Shown piece after piece: positions 1 to 10,841 of a DNA stretch of 64,000 bases. Origin of the DNA: Arcobacter aquimarinus (GTDB lineage Bacteria; Campylobacterota; Campylobacteria; Campylobacterales; Arcobacteraceae); NCBI RefSeq assembly GCF_013177635.1, contig NZ_CP030944.1, forward strand, positions 2,108,001-2,172,000, given 5' to 3'. Every line of letters starts with the position of its first letter. The stretch's first letter is position 1. The notes below the pieces were generated by a model, which was not told the origin of the DNA, made no database searches, and worked only from the letters and a program-made list of their open reading frames with translations. The translations under genes were made by a program, and so were the position numbers.

Positions 1-10
1 CAAACTTCAT
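1..10 (-). CDS. 5' end of an unidentified gene (cut by window start)
   Basis: After the GT9-like gene ends, the minus strand shows AAGGA about six bases before an ATG at position 10, followed by codons for Met-Lys-Phe before the window ends. The spacing suits a next gene in the same operon. Nothing can be said of the product. Confidence 0.3.
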
Positions 11-47
11 TATTTTTCCTTTTTATTTTTAAAAGTCACCGATTATA

Positions 48-1307
48 TCAAAAACTATCTAATAGTTTTATAATCTTATTTATATTAAGTTTTTTCCACG
101 AATCAAATTTATTTACTGTTAAACTATCATTTTCATAAATAAATTTTGATAAATTTTTACTTCTATCTTTCACATAAATAGGCTTTACATAATTGTAATA
201 TTTAATCTTTTTTTCAAATTCTTTATCAGTAAATATAGTAACTGTAGGTATCATAAAAGATTCACTTATATGATAGGTAGAAGTATCCACAGTGATTATT
301 TGATCCATTGAAGAGATTATAAACATAAAGTCTTCTATACTTTTTGATTCTTTTGATAAATCTAAATGGTTAAATTCTTTAATTTTACTATCTATATTTA
401 AAGTAGTTATTATTGTGTAATTATCAAGTTTTGATATTAATTCTTTTAACATTTCAACAGCAAAAGCTTGAGGTATTGATTTATTTATATTAGCAGAATA
501 TGGATGAAATAATAAAACTTTTCCTTTTTGCTTTGCTACTTTAATTTTTGTAAATAAACTATCTTGAGGTTTATATTTTAACAAATTTATAACACTATAT
601 TTATCTTCATCAACTATTTTTTTATAATCAATCCCAAATTTAGTAAGCCAAGCATCAACTATATTTAATTCATCAAAAATTTCTTCAATTTTAACACTAT
701 TATCAACAAAATAATCATACTCACACAATTTTTTTGAAGTAATACTTAAAGGAAAAATATTAGAGATATAATCTTGTGTAAGATATATTTGTTTATCTCT
801 TGTATAATAACTATTATTTGAAGCATCAATATATAAATCAAATTTTACATTTTTACAAATTTCTTTTAATTTTTTATGTAAAATTCTTAATGCAGCTAAA
901 GATGAAATAATTTGACTAATACTATTACCAATTCCACCAATAAATGCAATTTTTATTTCATCATTTTTTATGTTTTTTAATTGTTTATAAATATCAACTG
1001 ATTTCACATCATAAAAAAAGAGTTTATCATTAGCTTCTCTTTTTTTATATTCATCCAAGTTCTCTATGCCTAATTCGATAGGAAAATTTTCCAATTTACG
1101 AAGTCTTTTTTCTTCAAAAACTTTTGGAATATATTTATCCTTATCTACTTTATTAAATATAGTTTTCAAATCATTAAAATCAGAATAAGTAGTTATATAA
1201 ACTGTCTCATTTTCCATATTTGATGGATTTTTAAATCTAAAATAATTAACTAAAGTTCCATCTGTAGTTTTAATATTTATATTTTGAGTAACTCTAAAAA
1301 AAATCAT
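48..1307 (-). CDS. Glycosyltransferase family 9-like protein
   Basis: Predicted 419-residue cytosolic protein resembling the heptosyltransferase (GT9) fold. Seen: a glycine-rich stretch GGIGNSISQ near residue 124 at the start of the first Rossmann domain, LLFHPYSANINKS near residue 265 where GT9 enzymes bind the nucleotide sugar, and ITVDTSTYHISESF near residue 340, which matches the family's DTg..Hla pattern. About 110 residues precede the recognisable domain and have no obvious family. GT9 enzymes add heptose or related sugars to lipopolysaccharide core or glycoproteins; the substrate here is unknown. It starts 13 bases after the U32 gene stops, so the two probably share a transcript. The family call is moderate and the function is inferred. 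Confidence 0.6.
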   Translation of the reverse strand: MIFFRVTQNINIKTTDGTLVNYFRFKNPSNMENETVYITTYSDFNDLKTIFNKVDKDKYIPKVFEEKRLRKLENFPIELGIENLDEYKKREANDKLFFYDVKSVDIYKQLKNIKNDEIKIAFIGGIGNSISQIISSLAALRILHKKLKEICKNVKFDLYIDASNNSYYTRDKQIYLTQDYISNIFPLSITSKKLCEYDYFVDNSVKIEEIFDELNIVDAWLTKFGIDYKKIVDEDKYSVINLLKYKPQDSLFTKIKVAKQKGKVLLFHPYSANINKSIPQAFAVEMLKELISKLDNYTIITTLNIDSKIKEFNHLDLSKESKSIEDFMFIISSMDQIITVDTSTYHISESFMIPTVTIFTDKEFEKKIKYYNYVKPIYVKDRSKNLSKFIYENDSLTVNKFDSWKKLNINKIIKLLDSF

Positions 1308-1320
1308 TTCTTTTAAAAGC

Positions 1321-2613
1321 TTATTCTACAATATTATCTTCAATATTTTCTATTCTAAACATTGTTAAATAAGGAAGTTTTCCTGGTAATTTTATCTTAT
1401 TTACATTTCCACTATGAACTGATTCCAACTCTTTTCCAGTTTCTGTTAAAATCTTTTTGAAATTAATATAATATAACCCATCTTCTTTTTTGAAAATTTT
1501 TCCTATTTCATTCTCACATTCAGATAAAACTTCATCTTTTGGAGTAAAAATTTCAATATCTTCGCTTGGATAAACTTTATATTTACATAAAAAGTGTTCT
1601 TCATCTTCAGTTACAAGACCTGTAACTTCATAAGAACCTTTACTTAATGCATAATCATGATTTTGAGAATCTGTTTTTTCAAATGGTCTATGAATTAAAT
1701 ATGCATCAGTAAATCCTCTGTTTTTTGTTGTATGCAACTCTTTTTGATAAAGATTTGCATCAAATTTACCAGCGTAATAATCATCTATTGCACTTCTATA
1801 TGCTTTTGCTGTAACTGCTGCATAATATGGAGATTTTGTTCTTCCTTCAATTTTAAGAGCATTAACTGCACCACTATCTAATATCTCTTGAATATGAGAA
1901 GCTAAATTTAAATCTTTTGAATTAAATATATATGTTCCAACTCCTGGTTCTTCTTCCAATCTAAATAGTGTTCCATGGTCTTCATTTACTGCATATAAAG
2001 TATATTCGAATCTACAATCATTTGCACAACTTCCTCTATTTGGAACTCTTCCCATTTGAACAGCACTTACTAAACATCTTCCTGAATATGCAAAACACAT
2101 TGAACCATGTGCAAAAATCTCGATTTCCATATCTGGTAAATGTTTTTTAATCTCTTTAACATCTTTTAATGAGATTTCTCTAGCAACAACAATTCTTTTT
2201 ACTCCCATATCCCAAAATACTTGAGCATCCATATAATTTAATACGTTTGCTTGAGTTGATAAGTGAATAGGAATTTGAGGAGCTAATTCTCTACAAAGTC
2301 TTACAACACCTGGAGCTGCAACGATAAATGCATCAGGTCCTAATTCTGCCATTGTTAAAATATGTTTTTTTAATAAGTCTATTTGTGAGTTAAAAGGAAA
2401 TCCATTGATAGTTGCATAAACTCTTTTTCCTCTTGCATGAGCATAATCAATTCCTTCTTTAAAAGTTTCAAATGTAAACTCTTTCCCTGCTCTTATTCTT
2501 AAACTAAAGTGACTAACACCTGCATAAACTGCATCTGCACCATATTTAATAGCTATTTTTAATTTTTCTAAATTACCTGCAGGTGATAGTAACTCTACTT
2601 TTTGATTATTCAT
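1321..2613 (-). CDS. Peptidase U32 family protein (TrhP/YegQ-like)
   Basis: A 430-residue U32 family protein. The N-terminus VELLSPAGNLEKLKIAI and the following YGADAVYAG are hallmark U32 sequences. Cysteines in GSMCFAYSGRC and RGSCANDC (residues about 170-200) are placed as in U32 members proposed to bind an iron-sulfur cluster. Although labelled peptidases or collagenases, members of this length such as E. coli TrhP (YegQ) act in tRNA wobble-uridine hydroxylation using prephenate-derived chemistry, so that is the likeliest role; proteolysis is doubtful. Start: ATG at 2613 with AAGGA upstream. It is followed after 13 bases by the GT9-like gene. The family is certain; the substrate is inferred. 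Confidence 0.85.
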   Translation of the reverse strand: MNNQKVELLSPAGNLEKLKIAIKYGADAVYAGVSHFSLRIRAGKEFTFETFKEGIDYAHARGKRVYATINGFPFNSQIDLLKKHILTMAELGPDAFIVAAPGVVRLCRELAPQIPIHLSTQANVLNYMDAQVFWDMGVKRIVVAREISLKDVKEIKKHLPDMEIEIFAHGSMCFAYSGRCLVSAVQMGRVPNRGSCANDCRFEYTLYAVNEDHGTLFRLEEEPGVGTYIFNSKDLNLASHIQEILDSGAVNALKIEGRTKSPYYAAVTAKAYRSAIDDYYAGKFDANLYQKELHTTKNRGFTDAYLIHRPFEKTDSQNHDYALSKGSYEVTGLVTEDEEHFLCKYKVYPSEDIEIFTPKDEVLSECENEIGKIFKKEDGLYYINFKKILTETGKELESVHSGNVNKIKLPGKLPYLTMFRIENIEDNIVE

Positions 2614-2720
2614 AAAATTCCTTTTAATACTTTTATAATGATATTTTGTTTTTTAATTTGAGATTATACCTATTTTTAGATAAATATAAAAGTGGACTAT
2701 TTTAATCTTAATTAGATTTA

Positions 2721-2757
2721 AAAAAAGGATTTATGAGAGGGCTTTAAAAGCTCTCCC
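2721..2757 (-). terminator. Terminator after the chemoreceptor gene
   Basis: Arms 2735-2744 and 2748-2757 form a ten-pair stem with one mismatch that overlaps the chemoreceptor stop codon. On the minus strand seven U residues follow about eight bases later. The distance to the U run is long, so strength is uncertain. Confidence 0.5.
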
Positions 2758-5638
2758 ATTCATCATCATCTTTTGATTTAGATGATATAATTTCTGATTT
2801 TTCATTACTTACATTAATTTTTGAAGCAGATTTAACCTGTTTTTCAATTTTTTCTAAATTTACAGGAGTATTAGAAGATACTTTTTTTGCAGGAATAGAT
2901 TCTACAAAACTATTATCTTTTTTTAATTGATCCAATGCCTTGAAAACTTCAAGTGTTGCATTATCTAGTTTTTGAGATAAGTTATTCAATAATGAACTAT
3001 CAGATACCTCTTTACAATCTTCATTTATATAATCTTGTACACTATTATGAACTAAATCATGATTTAACTTTAAATGTTTCCAGTTTTCTGTTTTTGTAAA
3101 GGCTTTTCCACTATTTTCTTGCTCAACTAGCCATTTTCCTAAATCACACTCTGTTGGTTTTGTAACACTCCATGCAACTTTTGTACTACCTACTTTATCG
3201 AAATTTACCAATTTAAATTTTATATGATCATTTTTAAGTTTTGAAATTTTAAATACTAAATCAATATCTTCAATCTCTTTTTTACTCATTTCTTTAAATT
3301 TTGCTCTATCTGCAATTTTTAATAAATTTTCAGATAATGCAGCTACTTCAGAAGCTAAACCGCTTATTACAGTAGCAGAATTTGCATTTACTTGTGTTGC
3401 TTGATCTAAAGTATTTATCGTATCATTAATTTGAATAATACCTTTTTCTTCTTCTTTACTTCCTTGTGAAACATCTTCAATTAAAGTAATAGTTTCATTA
3501 ATCTTAGTATTTAATGTTGTATATCCACCTATCATCTCATTTGCAATTGCTTTTCCTTCATTTGCTTTTGCAGTTGCTAATTGAACAATATTTTTGATTT
3601 CTCTTGCAGCTTCAGCACTTCTACTTGCTAGATTTCTAACTTCTTGAGCAACAACAGCAAATCCTTTTCCTGCTTCTCCTGCAGTTGCTGCTTCAACAGC
3701 TGCATTTAATGAAAGAATATTTGTTTGGAATGCAATTTGGTCAATCACAGTAATTGCATCATTAATTGATTTAACTTGCTCATCAATATCATCCATCGCT
3801 CTGTTTGTTTTAGAAGCAAGAACTTCACCCTCTTTTGAAGAGTATTGTAATTCAGCTGCTAACTGAGACATTTGATGTACTTTTTGTACACTTGATTTAA
3901 CAATAGAAGTAATCTCTTCAACAGCTGCTGCTGTTTCCTCTAAAGATGCTGCTTGTTCATTTGCTGATGCTGAAAGTTTATTTGCTGCATTTGATAAAAC
4001 ATTTGTATCTTCATTTAATTTTCTTCCACTTGTTACTATCATTGATAAAAATTCAGATACAGTAACTCCTATTAGTTGAGTGCTAGCTGCTAATGAAGAT
4101 ATTATTCCATTTACTTTTGAAGTATCAATTTTTGAATCACTTAAAGAGAAATTAGAATTTCCATATTCAATTAAAATGTTATTTAAACCAACTAAATTTT
4201 CATTAGTTCTATCTATCATAGAATTAATAGAATCTCTTAATTTTTGTATTTGTGGATTAGAAGAATTTTTTTCAATCTTATATACATAAAATCCATTTAT
4301 AACTTTTTCTATAACTTGGTCAACATTCTCTATAACTTTTGAATCTTCATCATAACCAGCTCTTAATTTTGCAATATATCCATTGAAACTATCAACAAGT
4401 TTTCCTATTTCATCATTTGATTTTTTCTCAATATGATCCGCTTTTGTATTGCCTTGAGAAATATCAATAATTGCATCATTTAAATTTTCAAGAGGTCTGA
4501 TAATTGTTTGATTAACAAAATAATTATAAACTAAATAAACAATAATTATTAACACTAGAGAAAAAAGTAAAATATTTATAATAATACTATTAATCTCTTT
4601 GTCTGTATTTTCTTGCATTAAAGCAACGTCATTTTCTATATCATCTACATAAGCACCTGTTCCAATTATCCAATCCCAAGGTTCAAATTTTTGCACATAA
4701 GAGAACTTTTCTTTAGGGTCATTCTTTTTGTTTGGCTTATCCCACCAATATTTTACTAAACCACCTTCTTTATTTTGATTGGAAATTTTTGACATTTCAA
4801 CAAAAAGTTTTTTACCTTTTGCATCTTCATACGTAGATAAATCTGTTCCATTTAATTTTGTATTTGGATGATGAATCATTTTAGGGAAAGAATCATTTAT
4901 CCAAAAATAATCATTATTAGCGTATCTCATTTCAGAAATAGTTTTTAATGCTTCATCTTGTAATTTTGTTGTTACATCATCAACATATTCACCTGTACCA
5001 ATAACCCAATTATAAGGCTTAAATAATTTTACGAAAGAGACTTTTAATTGAGGTGCTTCAAAGCCAGGTTTAGGCCATACATAGTCAACAAAGCCTTCAC
5101 CATCTTTTTTTGCAACATCAGAAAATTCTTTAAATATTTGCTTTCCACCTTTGTCTTTATATTCATACATATTTTTATTGTTTAAAGCTGGATTAATTGG
5201 ATGTGTCACTATTACTGAATCAGTATCATTTATCCAAAAATAACCTGTCTGTCCATATCTTGTTGCATCTACTATAGATTTTAATCTATATTTTAATGCT
5301 TCTTCAGATAATGACCCTTTCAACTTAGCATATTCTGATTCTAAAATAGAAAAAAGAAAATTTGTTTGTGTTTTTAACTGATCTTGAACTTCAATCTTAA
5401 TTTTATCTACTGCTGTTCTATTATGATAAGCTTCAACAGTTTTCACAGCTAAAGAGACATAGTTTTTAAGTTCTATTTCTTTTTTTAAATAAGCTTCTTC
5501 TTTATATTTTTCAATATTTTCATCAGAAAAACTTTTTATTGAAAATATAGAATTTATAGCTATAGCTATTGAAATTACTATGATTGTAATCAAAGATAAA
5601 ATTAATATCTTACCTTTTATTGATATGTTTGAAAACAT
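2744..5638 (-). CDS. Methyl-accepting chemotaxis protein, double Cache, HAMP, CZB domain
   Basis: A 964-residue transmembrane chemoreceptor. Order seen: TM1 (about 9-30); two tandem Cache_2-like periplasmic modules, each with a YFWIND motif and an IGTG.YVDD end (about 55-225 and 235-340); TM2 (about 350-372); HAMP; a signalling hairpin with AFQTNILSLNAAVEAA; then a chemoreceptor zinc-binding (CZB) domain with CDLGKWL and HLKLNHDLVH; and a linker ending DDDEWESF. CZB domains bind zinc and are linked to sensing of zinc or oxidants such as hypochlorous acid. The WESF end resembles the NWETF tail that docks CheR and CheB in enterobacterial receptors. It stands alone between the U32 and recN genes. 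Ligand unknown. Start ATG at 5638, preceded by GGGGTG. Confidence 0.93.
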   Translation of the reverse strand: MFSNISIKGKILILSLITIIVISIAIAINSIFSIKSFSDENIEKYKEEAYLKKEIELKNYVSLAVKTVEAYHNRTAVDKIKIEVQDQLKTQTNFLFSILESEYAKLKGSLSEEALKYRLKSIVDATRYGQTGYFWINDTDSVIVTHPINPALNNKNMYEYKDKGGKQIFKEFSDVAKKDGEGFVDYVWPKPGFEAPQLKVSFVKLFKPYNWVIGTGEYVDDVTTKLQDEALKTISEMRYANNDYFWINDSFPKMIHHPNTKLNGTDLSTYEDAKGKKLFVEMSKISNQNKEGGLVKYWWDKPNKKNDPKEKFSYVQKFEPWDWIIGTGAYVDDIENDVALMQENTDKEINSIIINILLFSLVLIIIVYLVYNYFVNQTIIRPLENLNDAIIDISQGNTKADHIEKKSNDEIGKLVDSFNGYIAKLRAGYDEDSKVIENVDQVIEKVINGFYVYKIEKNSSNPQIQKLRDSINSMIDRTNENLVGLNNILIEYGNSNFSLSDSKIDTSKVNGIISSLAASTQLIGVTVSEFLSMIVTSGRKLNEDTNVLSNAANKLSASANEQAASLEETAAAVEEITSIVKSSVQKVHQMSQLAAELQYSSKEGEVLASKTNRAMDDIDEQVKSINDAITVIDQIAFQTNILSLNAAVEAATAGEAGKGFAVVAQEVRNLASRSAEAAREIKNIVQLATAKANEGKAIANEMIGGYTTLNTKINETITLIEDVSQGSKEEEKGIIQINDTINTLDQATQVNANSATVISGLASEVAALSENLLKIADRAKFKEMSKKEIEDIDLVFKISKLKNDHIKFKLVNFDKVGSTKVAWSVTKPTECDLGKWLVEQENSGKAFTKTENWKHLKLNHDLVHNSVQDYINEDCKEVSDSSLLNNLSQKLDNATLEVFKALDQLKKDNSFVESIPAKKVSSNTPVNLEKIEKQVKSASKINVSNEKSEIISSKSKDDDEWESF

Positions 5639-5704
5639 TTAGCACCCCACAATTTAATTGAACATATAATATCCATTGTATTATAAAATTGTCAAGCTTT
5701 TTTA

Positions 5705-7234
5705 TTATTTTATGAGATTTTTAGCAAATTCTAAAGCCTCTTGCGTTACTTTTTCACCGCTTATCATCCTTGCTATTTCACTAATTCTTTCTTCTTGATT
5801 TAATAATTTTACAGATGATTTTTTATTATTTTTATCAACTAAAAAATGCTGATTTGCTTTTGAAGTAAGTTGTGGTTGATGAGAAATTGCAAATATTTGA
5901 TAAGAACTACTTAATTTTGTTAAAACTTTTGATATTGCATCACTCTCTTTTCCACTTAAGTTTGCATCTATTTCATCTAAAAACAATATACCATTATCAA
6001 CAATATCAAATTCACTCATAGATGTAAGAAGAGCTAATCTTAATCTATTATATTCTCCTGAACTAATAGTTTCTAAAGAAACATGGTTTAATTCAAATAT
6101 AACTTCATCTATACCATTAGAATCAAGTTTTTTATTTTTTATAATAATTTTCGCATTACTTAAATATAAAAATTTAAGATAATGATTAATTTTTTCTTCT
6201 AAAATTAAAGCACTTTCTTTTCTAAACTTAGATAATTCAATAGAAACTCTTTCAATTTGAATATTAATTTCATCAAATTTCTTTTCTAAATTTTGTTTAT
6301 GAAAAAAAATATTTTCATAAGATTCTAACTCTTTTTTCTTTTCTTCTTTATATTTTAAGCACTCTTGTATTGAACCAAATCTCTTTTGTAAAGAAGATAA
6401 TTTTTCTATTCTATCTAAAACTTTCTCTATATTTATATCTTCTAATTCATGTAACGAATCGTTGAATTTTTCAAATGTATTATTTAATTCATTCATTGCT
6501 TCATCAAAAAAAGATGAATCAACTTCCATAGATTCCAAAGCATGAATAACATTATGATTAAATTCAAAAATTCCTGATGCTTTTTTTATTGCAACTTCAA
6601 TTTTCTCTTTTTTTGCTAATCTTTTCTTTAAAGAATTTAATTCTTCATATTCATCAATTGTTGGATTAATTTGCTCAATTTTATCAATTTCAAATTTCGC
6701 AAACTCTTTTAAATCTTCTAGTTTCTTTTCATCTTCGCTTATTTTTTCTAACTCTTTATTTATTAAAGTTAATTCTTTATACAATTCATCAAATTCATTT
6801 TTAATTTTAATAAACTCTTTTTTATTTTTGAAAGATAATTTATCTAAAAAATCTATTAATTTAGAACTATCAAACTCTGAAGTATCTTTTAAATTTAAAT
6901 GTTTTATTAATTTTGATGAAAATTCAGATAAATTTTTTTTAGATATAGTTTGATTATTTAAAAAATATCTTACTTTATCTTTTTTTATACTTTTAATTAT
7001 AATTTCATCATCAATTGATATATCAAAATTTTCATCAGAAATTTTTGTATCAGATAATATAACTTCCGATACAGAAGCTTTTACATCAGATAAAGCAAAC
7101 AACGATAAAATAGATTGCATCAAAATAGATTTTCCAGCACCACTTGGTCCTGTAAAAATATTTAATCCTTTATTAAATTCTAAATCAACTTCCTCAAAAG
7201 ATAAACAATCTTTTAAATATACTCTTGTAATCAA
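5705..7234 (-). CDS. recN: DNA repair protein RecN
   Basis: SMC-like ATPase of double-strand-break repair, 509 residues (E. coli RecN is about 553; the coiled-coil part is shorter here). Walker A GPSGAGKS at residues 29-36; long charged coiled-coil segments from about 130 to 340; ABC signature region ISSGEYNRLRLAL; Walker B ILFLDEIDANLSGKES near the C-terminus. RecN acts at DNA ends with RecA. The reading frame begins at TTG, three bases after the nadK stop; homologs start at this point (I-x-R-x-x-L), so TTG is the likely start despite a poorly spaced ribosome site. It forms a two-gene unit with nadK, a linkage also seen in many other bacteria. Confidence 0.93.
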   Translation of the reverse strand: MITRVYLKDCLSFEEVDLEFNKGLNIFTGPSGAGKSILMQSILSLFALSDVKASVSEVILSDTKISDENFDISIDDEIIIKSIKKDKVRYFLNNQTISKKNLSEFSSKLIKHLNLKDTSEFDSSKLIDFLDKLSFKNKKEFIKIKNEFDELYKELTLINKELEKISEDEKKLEDLKEFAKFEIDKIEQINPTIDEYEELNSLKKRLAKKEKIEVAIKKASGIFEFNHNVIHALESMEVDSSFFDEAMNELNNTFEKFNDSLHELEDINIEKVLDRIEKLSSLQKRFGSIQECLKYKEEKKKELESYENIFFHKQNLEKKFDEINIQIERVSIELSKFRKESALILEEKINHYLKFLYLSNAKIIIKNKKLDSNGIDEVIFELNHVSLETISSGEYNRLRLALLTSMSEFDIVDNGILFLDEIDANLSGKESDAISKVLTKLSSSYQIFAISHQPQLTSKANQHFLVDKNNKKSSVKLLNQEERISEIARMISGEKVTQEALEFAKNLIK

Positions 7235-7237
7235 TTC

Positions 7238-8104
7238 CTAATTTCCCCATCTTAGTTTTTCATTTAAAACTTCAAAATAATTTCTTTGAATTCTATGTAA
7301 CATTTTTGCTTTTTTATTTGCTATATTTATTTTAATTGATTGATTTTGTTCAACTTCATAAATATCTTGTCCATCAACAATCACAACCGCACCTTGTGTA
7401 TCAACAATTTTAAACTCAATTTCAAAATCAGCAGGCATAACTAAAGGTCTTTGTGTTAAAGAATGAGGTGCAACAGGTGTTACAATAAAAGCTTTAGTTA
7501 AAGGATAAACTATCGGTCCTCCAACAGATAAATTATATGCTGTTGACCCTGTAGGTGTAGAAATAATAACTCCATCACCATAATAAGTATTAAAAGCTTT
7601 TCCATCTATTTTTGCTTTTATTTTAATCATAGAAGATATAGATTTTCTTGAAATTACTATATCATTAAATGCGACAAATTTATTTAAATTTACACTTCCT
7701 TCTATTAGCATTCTATTATCTATTTTATAAATATTGTTTTTTAAGTCTTCAATAAATTTAGGTAATTGCTCCATACAAATATCAGTTAAAAATCCTAATG
7801 TTCCAAGATTTATTCCTAAAACAGGTTTTTCAAAATTAAATGACTTTCTAACTACTGATAAAAGTGTTCCATCTCCACCAACCGAAATAAGAAAATCAAC
7901 TTTTAAACATAATTCTTCTAAAGAATAACCATTATCACTAATCATTTGTGCAGAATTTTCTTCTAAAAAAACATTAATTTTTTCATTTTCAAATAACTCT
8001 TTTATTTTTAAATATGTTGATTTTAATTCAGGACTAGAAGGTCTTAAAACAATTCCTACATTTTTAACATTATCTAACTGTTCAAAATTTTTTTCAATTC
8101 TCAA
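7238..8104 (-). CDS. nadK: NAD kinase
   Basis: ATP-dependent NAD kinase that makes NADP in the cytosol, 288 residues. The family motif GGDGT is at residues 76-80, followed by a conserved NE/D-type motif (FNDIVISR) and the glycine-rich STPTGSTAYNLSVGGP near residue 185. Length is normal. The frame begins at TTG (8104); no ATG lies in frame near the expected N-terminus, and the conserved core begins at about residue 15, so TTG is the best start although the upstream purine stretch is weak. Transcribed with recN immediately downstream. Confidence 0.93.
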   Translation of the reverse strand: MRIEKNFEQLDNVKNVGIVLRPSSPELKSTYLKIKELFENEKINVFLEENSAQMISDNGYSLEELCLKVDFLISVGGDGTLLSVVRKSFNFEKPVLGINLGTLGFLTDICMEQLPKFIEDLKNNIYKIDNRMLIEGSVNLNKFVAFNDIVISRKSISSMIKIKAKIDGKAFNTYYGDGVIISTPTGSTAYNLSVGGPIVYPLTKAFIVTPVAPHSLTQRPLVMPADFEIEFKIVDTQGAVVIVDGQDIYEVEQNQSIKINIANKKAKMLHRIQRNYFEVLNEKLRWGN

Positions 8105-8189
8105 AATTTGCTCATTTTTATAAATTTATTTAAATCATTCGTATTTAATTTTAACCTATTATTTATTAATTACTTAAATAAATCTAATC

Positions 8190-8224
8190 AAAAAAAAAGG
8201 GATATGCAAAAAGCACATCCCTTT
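8190..8224 (-). terminator. Rho-independent terminator of the str operon
   Basis: A 12-pair stem (8196-8207 with 8213-8224, one G.U-type mismatch) and five-base loop are followed on the minus strand by a run of U (8190-8198). It lies 20 bases after the fusA stop codon, ending rpsL-rpsG-fusA. Confidence 0.9.
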
Positions 8225-8242
8225 AAACAAAACAGTTAAATA

Positions 8243-10348
8243 TTAACCATTTCTCTTTTTAATAATCTCTTCAGAAACATTTCTTGGAACTTCAGAGTAG
8301 TTATCAAAAATCATTGAGTATGTAGCTCTACCTTGAGACATAGATCTTAAGTCTGTAGAGTATCCGAACATTTCAGATAATGGAATCATAGCAGTAACTA
8401 ATTTGATACCAGCTCTGTCATCCATAGACTGAACTTGTCCTCTTCTTTTATTACAATCCCCAATAACGTCTCCCATATAATCTTCAGGAGTTTCAATTTC
8501 AACTTTCATAATTGGCTCTAGAATAACCGCACCAGCTGCAGCACTTCTACAAGCTTGTTTGAATCCCATTGAAGCAGCTAATTTAAATGCCATCTCAGAT
8601 GAGTCAACATCGTGATAAGAACCATCATAAACAGTAACTTCCATATTTACCATTGGATATCCAGCTAAAATACCACCTTGCATTGCTTCAAAACAACCTT
8701 TTTCAACTGCTGGAATATATTCTTTTGGAATTACCCCACCTTTGATATCATTATTAAATTTAAAGTTATCTTCACTATCAACTAATGGTTTAATTTCTAA
8801 GAATACGTGACCGTATTGACCTTTACCACCAGATTGTTTTGCATATTTATACTCTTGTTTAACAGCATTTCTAATTGTTTCTCTATAAGCAACTTGAGGA
8901 GCACCAACTTCAGCTTCTACTTTAAACTCTCTTTTCATTCTATCTACAAGAATTTCTAAGTGTAACTCACCCATTCCTGAAATAATAGTTTGTCCAGATT
9001 CTTCATCAGTATTAACTCTAAATGACGGATCTTCTTCTGCTAACTTTCCTAATGCAATACCCATTTTTTCTTGGTCAGCTTTTGTTTTTGGCTCAACAGC
9101 TACAGAAATAACTGGTTCTGGGAAATCCATTCTTTCTAAGATAACTGGATCTTTTTCAGAAGCTAATGTATCTCCTGTAATCGTAGATTTTAATCCAACA
9201 ACTGCACCAATTTCACCAGCATAAAGTTCTTTAATTTCCTCTCTACTGTTTGCATGCATTTTAAGTAATCTTCCGATTCTCTCTTTTTTCATTTTTGTAG
9301 AATTTAATACATAAGTTCCAGATTCTAAAACTCCTCTATAAATTCTAACGAATGTTAATTGTCCAACAAATGGGTCAGTCATAATTTTAAATGCTAATCC
9401 TGCAACTTCACCTTTATCAGTAGAAGGAACAATAATAGCATCTCCATCTTGTGTTTCACCATTAATATCAGCAACTTCAGTTGGAGCTGGTAAATACATA
9501 GCAACTGCATCTAGTAAAGGTTGAACCCCTTTATTTTTAAATGAAGTTCCACAAACCATTGGAGTAATTTCCATAGCTAATGTTCTTTTCTTTAATCCAG
9601 CAACAATCTCTTCTTCAGTTAATTCTATACCTTCTAAATATTTTTCCATCAATTCTTCAGAAGACTCAGCTGCTGCTTCAACTAGTTTTTCTCTATATTC
9701 AGCAACAACATCTTCTAAATCTGCTGGGATATCTTCAATGTTATACATTTCACCTGCTTGTGCATCAAGGTTATAAGTATAAGCTTTTAATTTAACAAGG
9801 TCTATCATACCTCTAAAGTTTTCTTCTGCACCAATTGGAATTTGAAGTGGTAACGGATTAGCTTTTAATCTTTCTGCAACTTGTTTTTCAACATTGAAAA
9901 AATTTGCTCCAGTTCTATCCATTTTGTTTACATAAATAATTCTTGGAACACCATATTTATTTGCTTGTCTCCAAACTGTCTCAGATTGTGGCTGAACTCC
10001 ACCTACTGAACAAAATACAGCTACAGCTCCGTCAAGAACCCTCATAGATCTCTCAACTTCAATTGTAAAGTCAACGTGACCTGGAGTGTCAATAATATTT
10101 ATTTGTAATTGCTCATTTGTTTTTGGGTGATTCCAAAAACAAGTTGTAGCAGCAGAAGTAATTGTAATACCTCTTTCTTGCTCTTGTTCCATCCAGTCCA
10201 TTGTAGCGGCACCTTCATGAACCTCACCAATTTTATGAGAAACACCTGTGTAGAATAAAATTCTTTCTGTTGTTGTTGTTTTTCCTGCATCAATGTGAGC
10301 AGCAATACCGATGTTTCTAACTCTGTTAAGTGGTATTTTTCTAGCCAT
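8243..10348 (-). CDS. fusA: Elongation factor G
   Basis: Translocation GTPase EF-G, 701 residues, full length. G1 AHIDAGKTT at 17-25, G3 DTPGH at 87-91 and G4 NKMD at 141-144 are intact, followed by the expected domains II-V. It catalyses GTP-driven movement of tRNA and mRNA on the ribosome and helps ribosome recycling. Last gene of the str operon, nine bases after rpsG, with a strong terminator behind it. Start ATG at 10348 with AGGA upstream. tuf is not in this operon but is found at 29232-30440. Confidence 0.99.
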   Translation of the reverse strand: MARKIPLNRVRNIGIAAHIDAGKTTTTERILFYTGVSHKIGEVHEGAATMDWMEQEQERGITITSAATTCFWNHPKTNEQLQINIIDTPGHVDFTIEVERSMRVLDGAVAVFCSVGGVQPQSETVWRQANKYGVPRIIYVNKMDRTGANFFNVEKQVAERLKANPLPLQIPIGAEENFRGMIDLVKLKAYTYNLDAQAGEMYNIEDIPADLEDVVAEYREKLVEAAAESSEELMEKYLEGIELTEEEIVAGLKKRTLAMEITPMVCGTSFKNKGVQPLLDAVAMYLPAPTEVADINGETQDGDAIIVPSTDKGEVAGLAFKIMTDPFVGQLTFVRIYRGVLESGTYVLNSTKMKKERIGRLLKMHANSREEIKELYAGEIGAVVGLKSTITGDTLASEKDPVILERMDFPEPVISVAVEPKTKADQEKMGIALGKLAEEDPSFRVNTDEESGQTIISGMGELHLEILVDRMKREFKVEAEVGAPQVAYRETIRNAVKQEYKYAKQSGGKGQYGHVFLEIKPLVDSEDNFKFNNDIKGGVIPKEYIPAVEKGCFEAMQGGILAGYPMVNMEVTVYDGSYHDVDSSEMAFKLAASMGFKQACRSAAAGAVILEPIMKVEIETPEDYMGDVIGDCNKRRGQVQSMDDRAGIKLVTAMIPLSEMFGYSTDLRSMSQGRATYSMIFDNYSEVPRNVSEEIIKKRNG

Positions 10349-10357
10349 TTATTTTTC

Positions 10358-10837
<480 letters not shown>

Positions 10838-10841
10838 CTAC

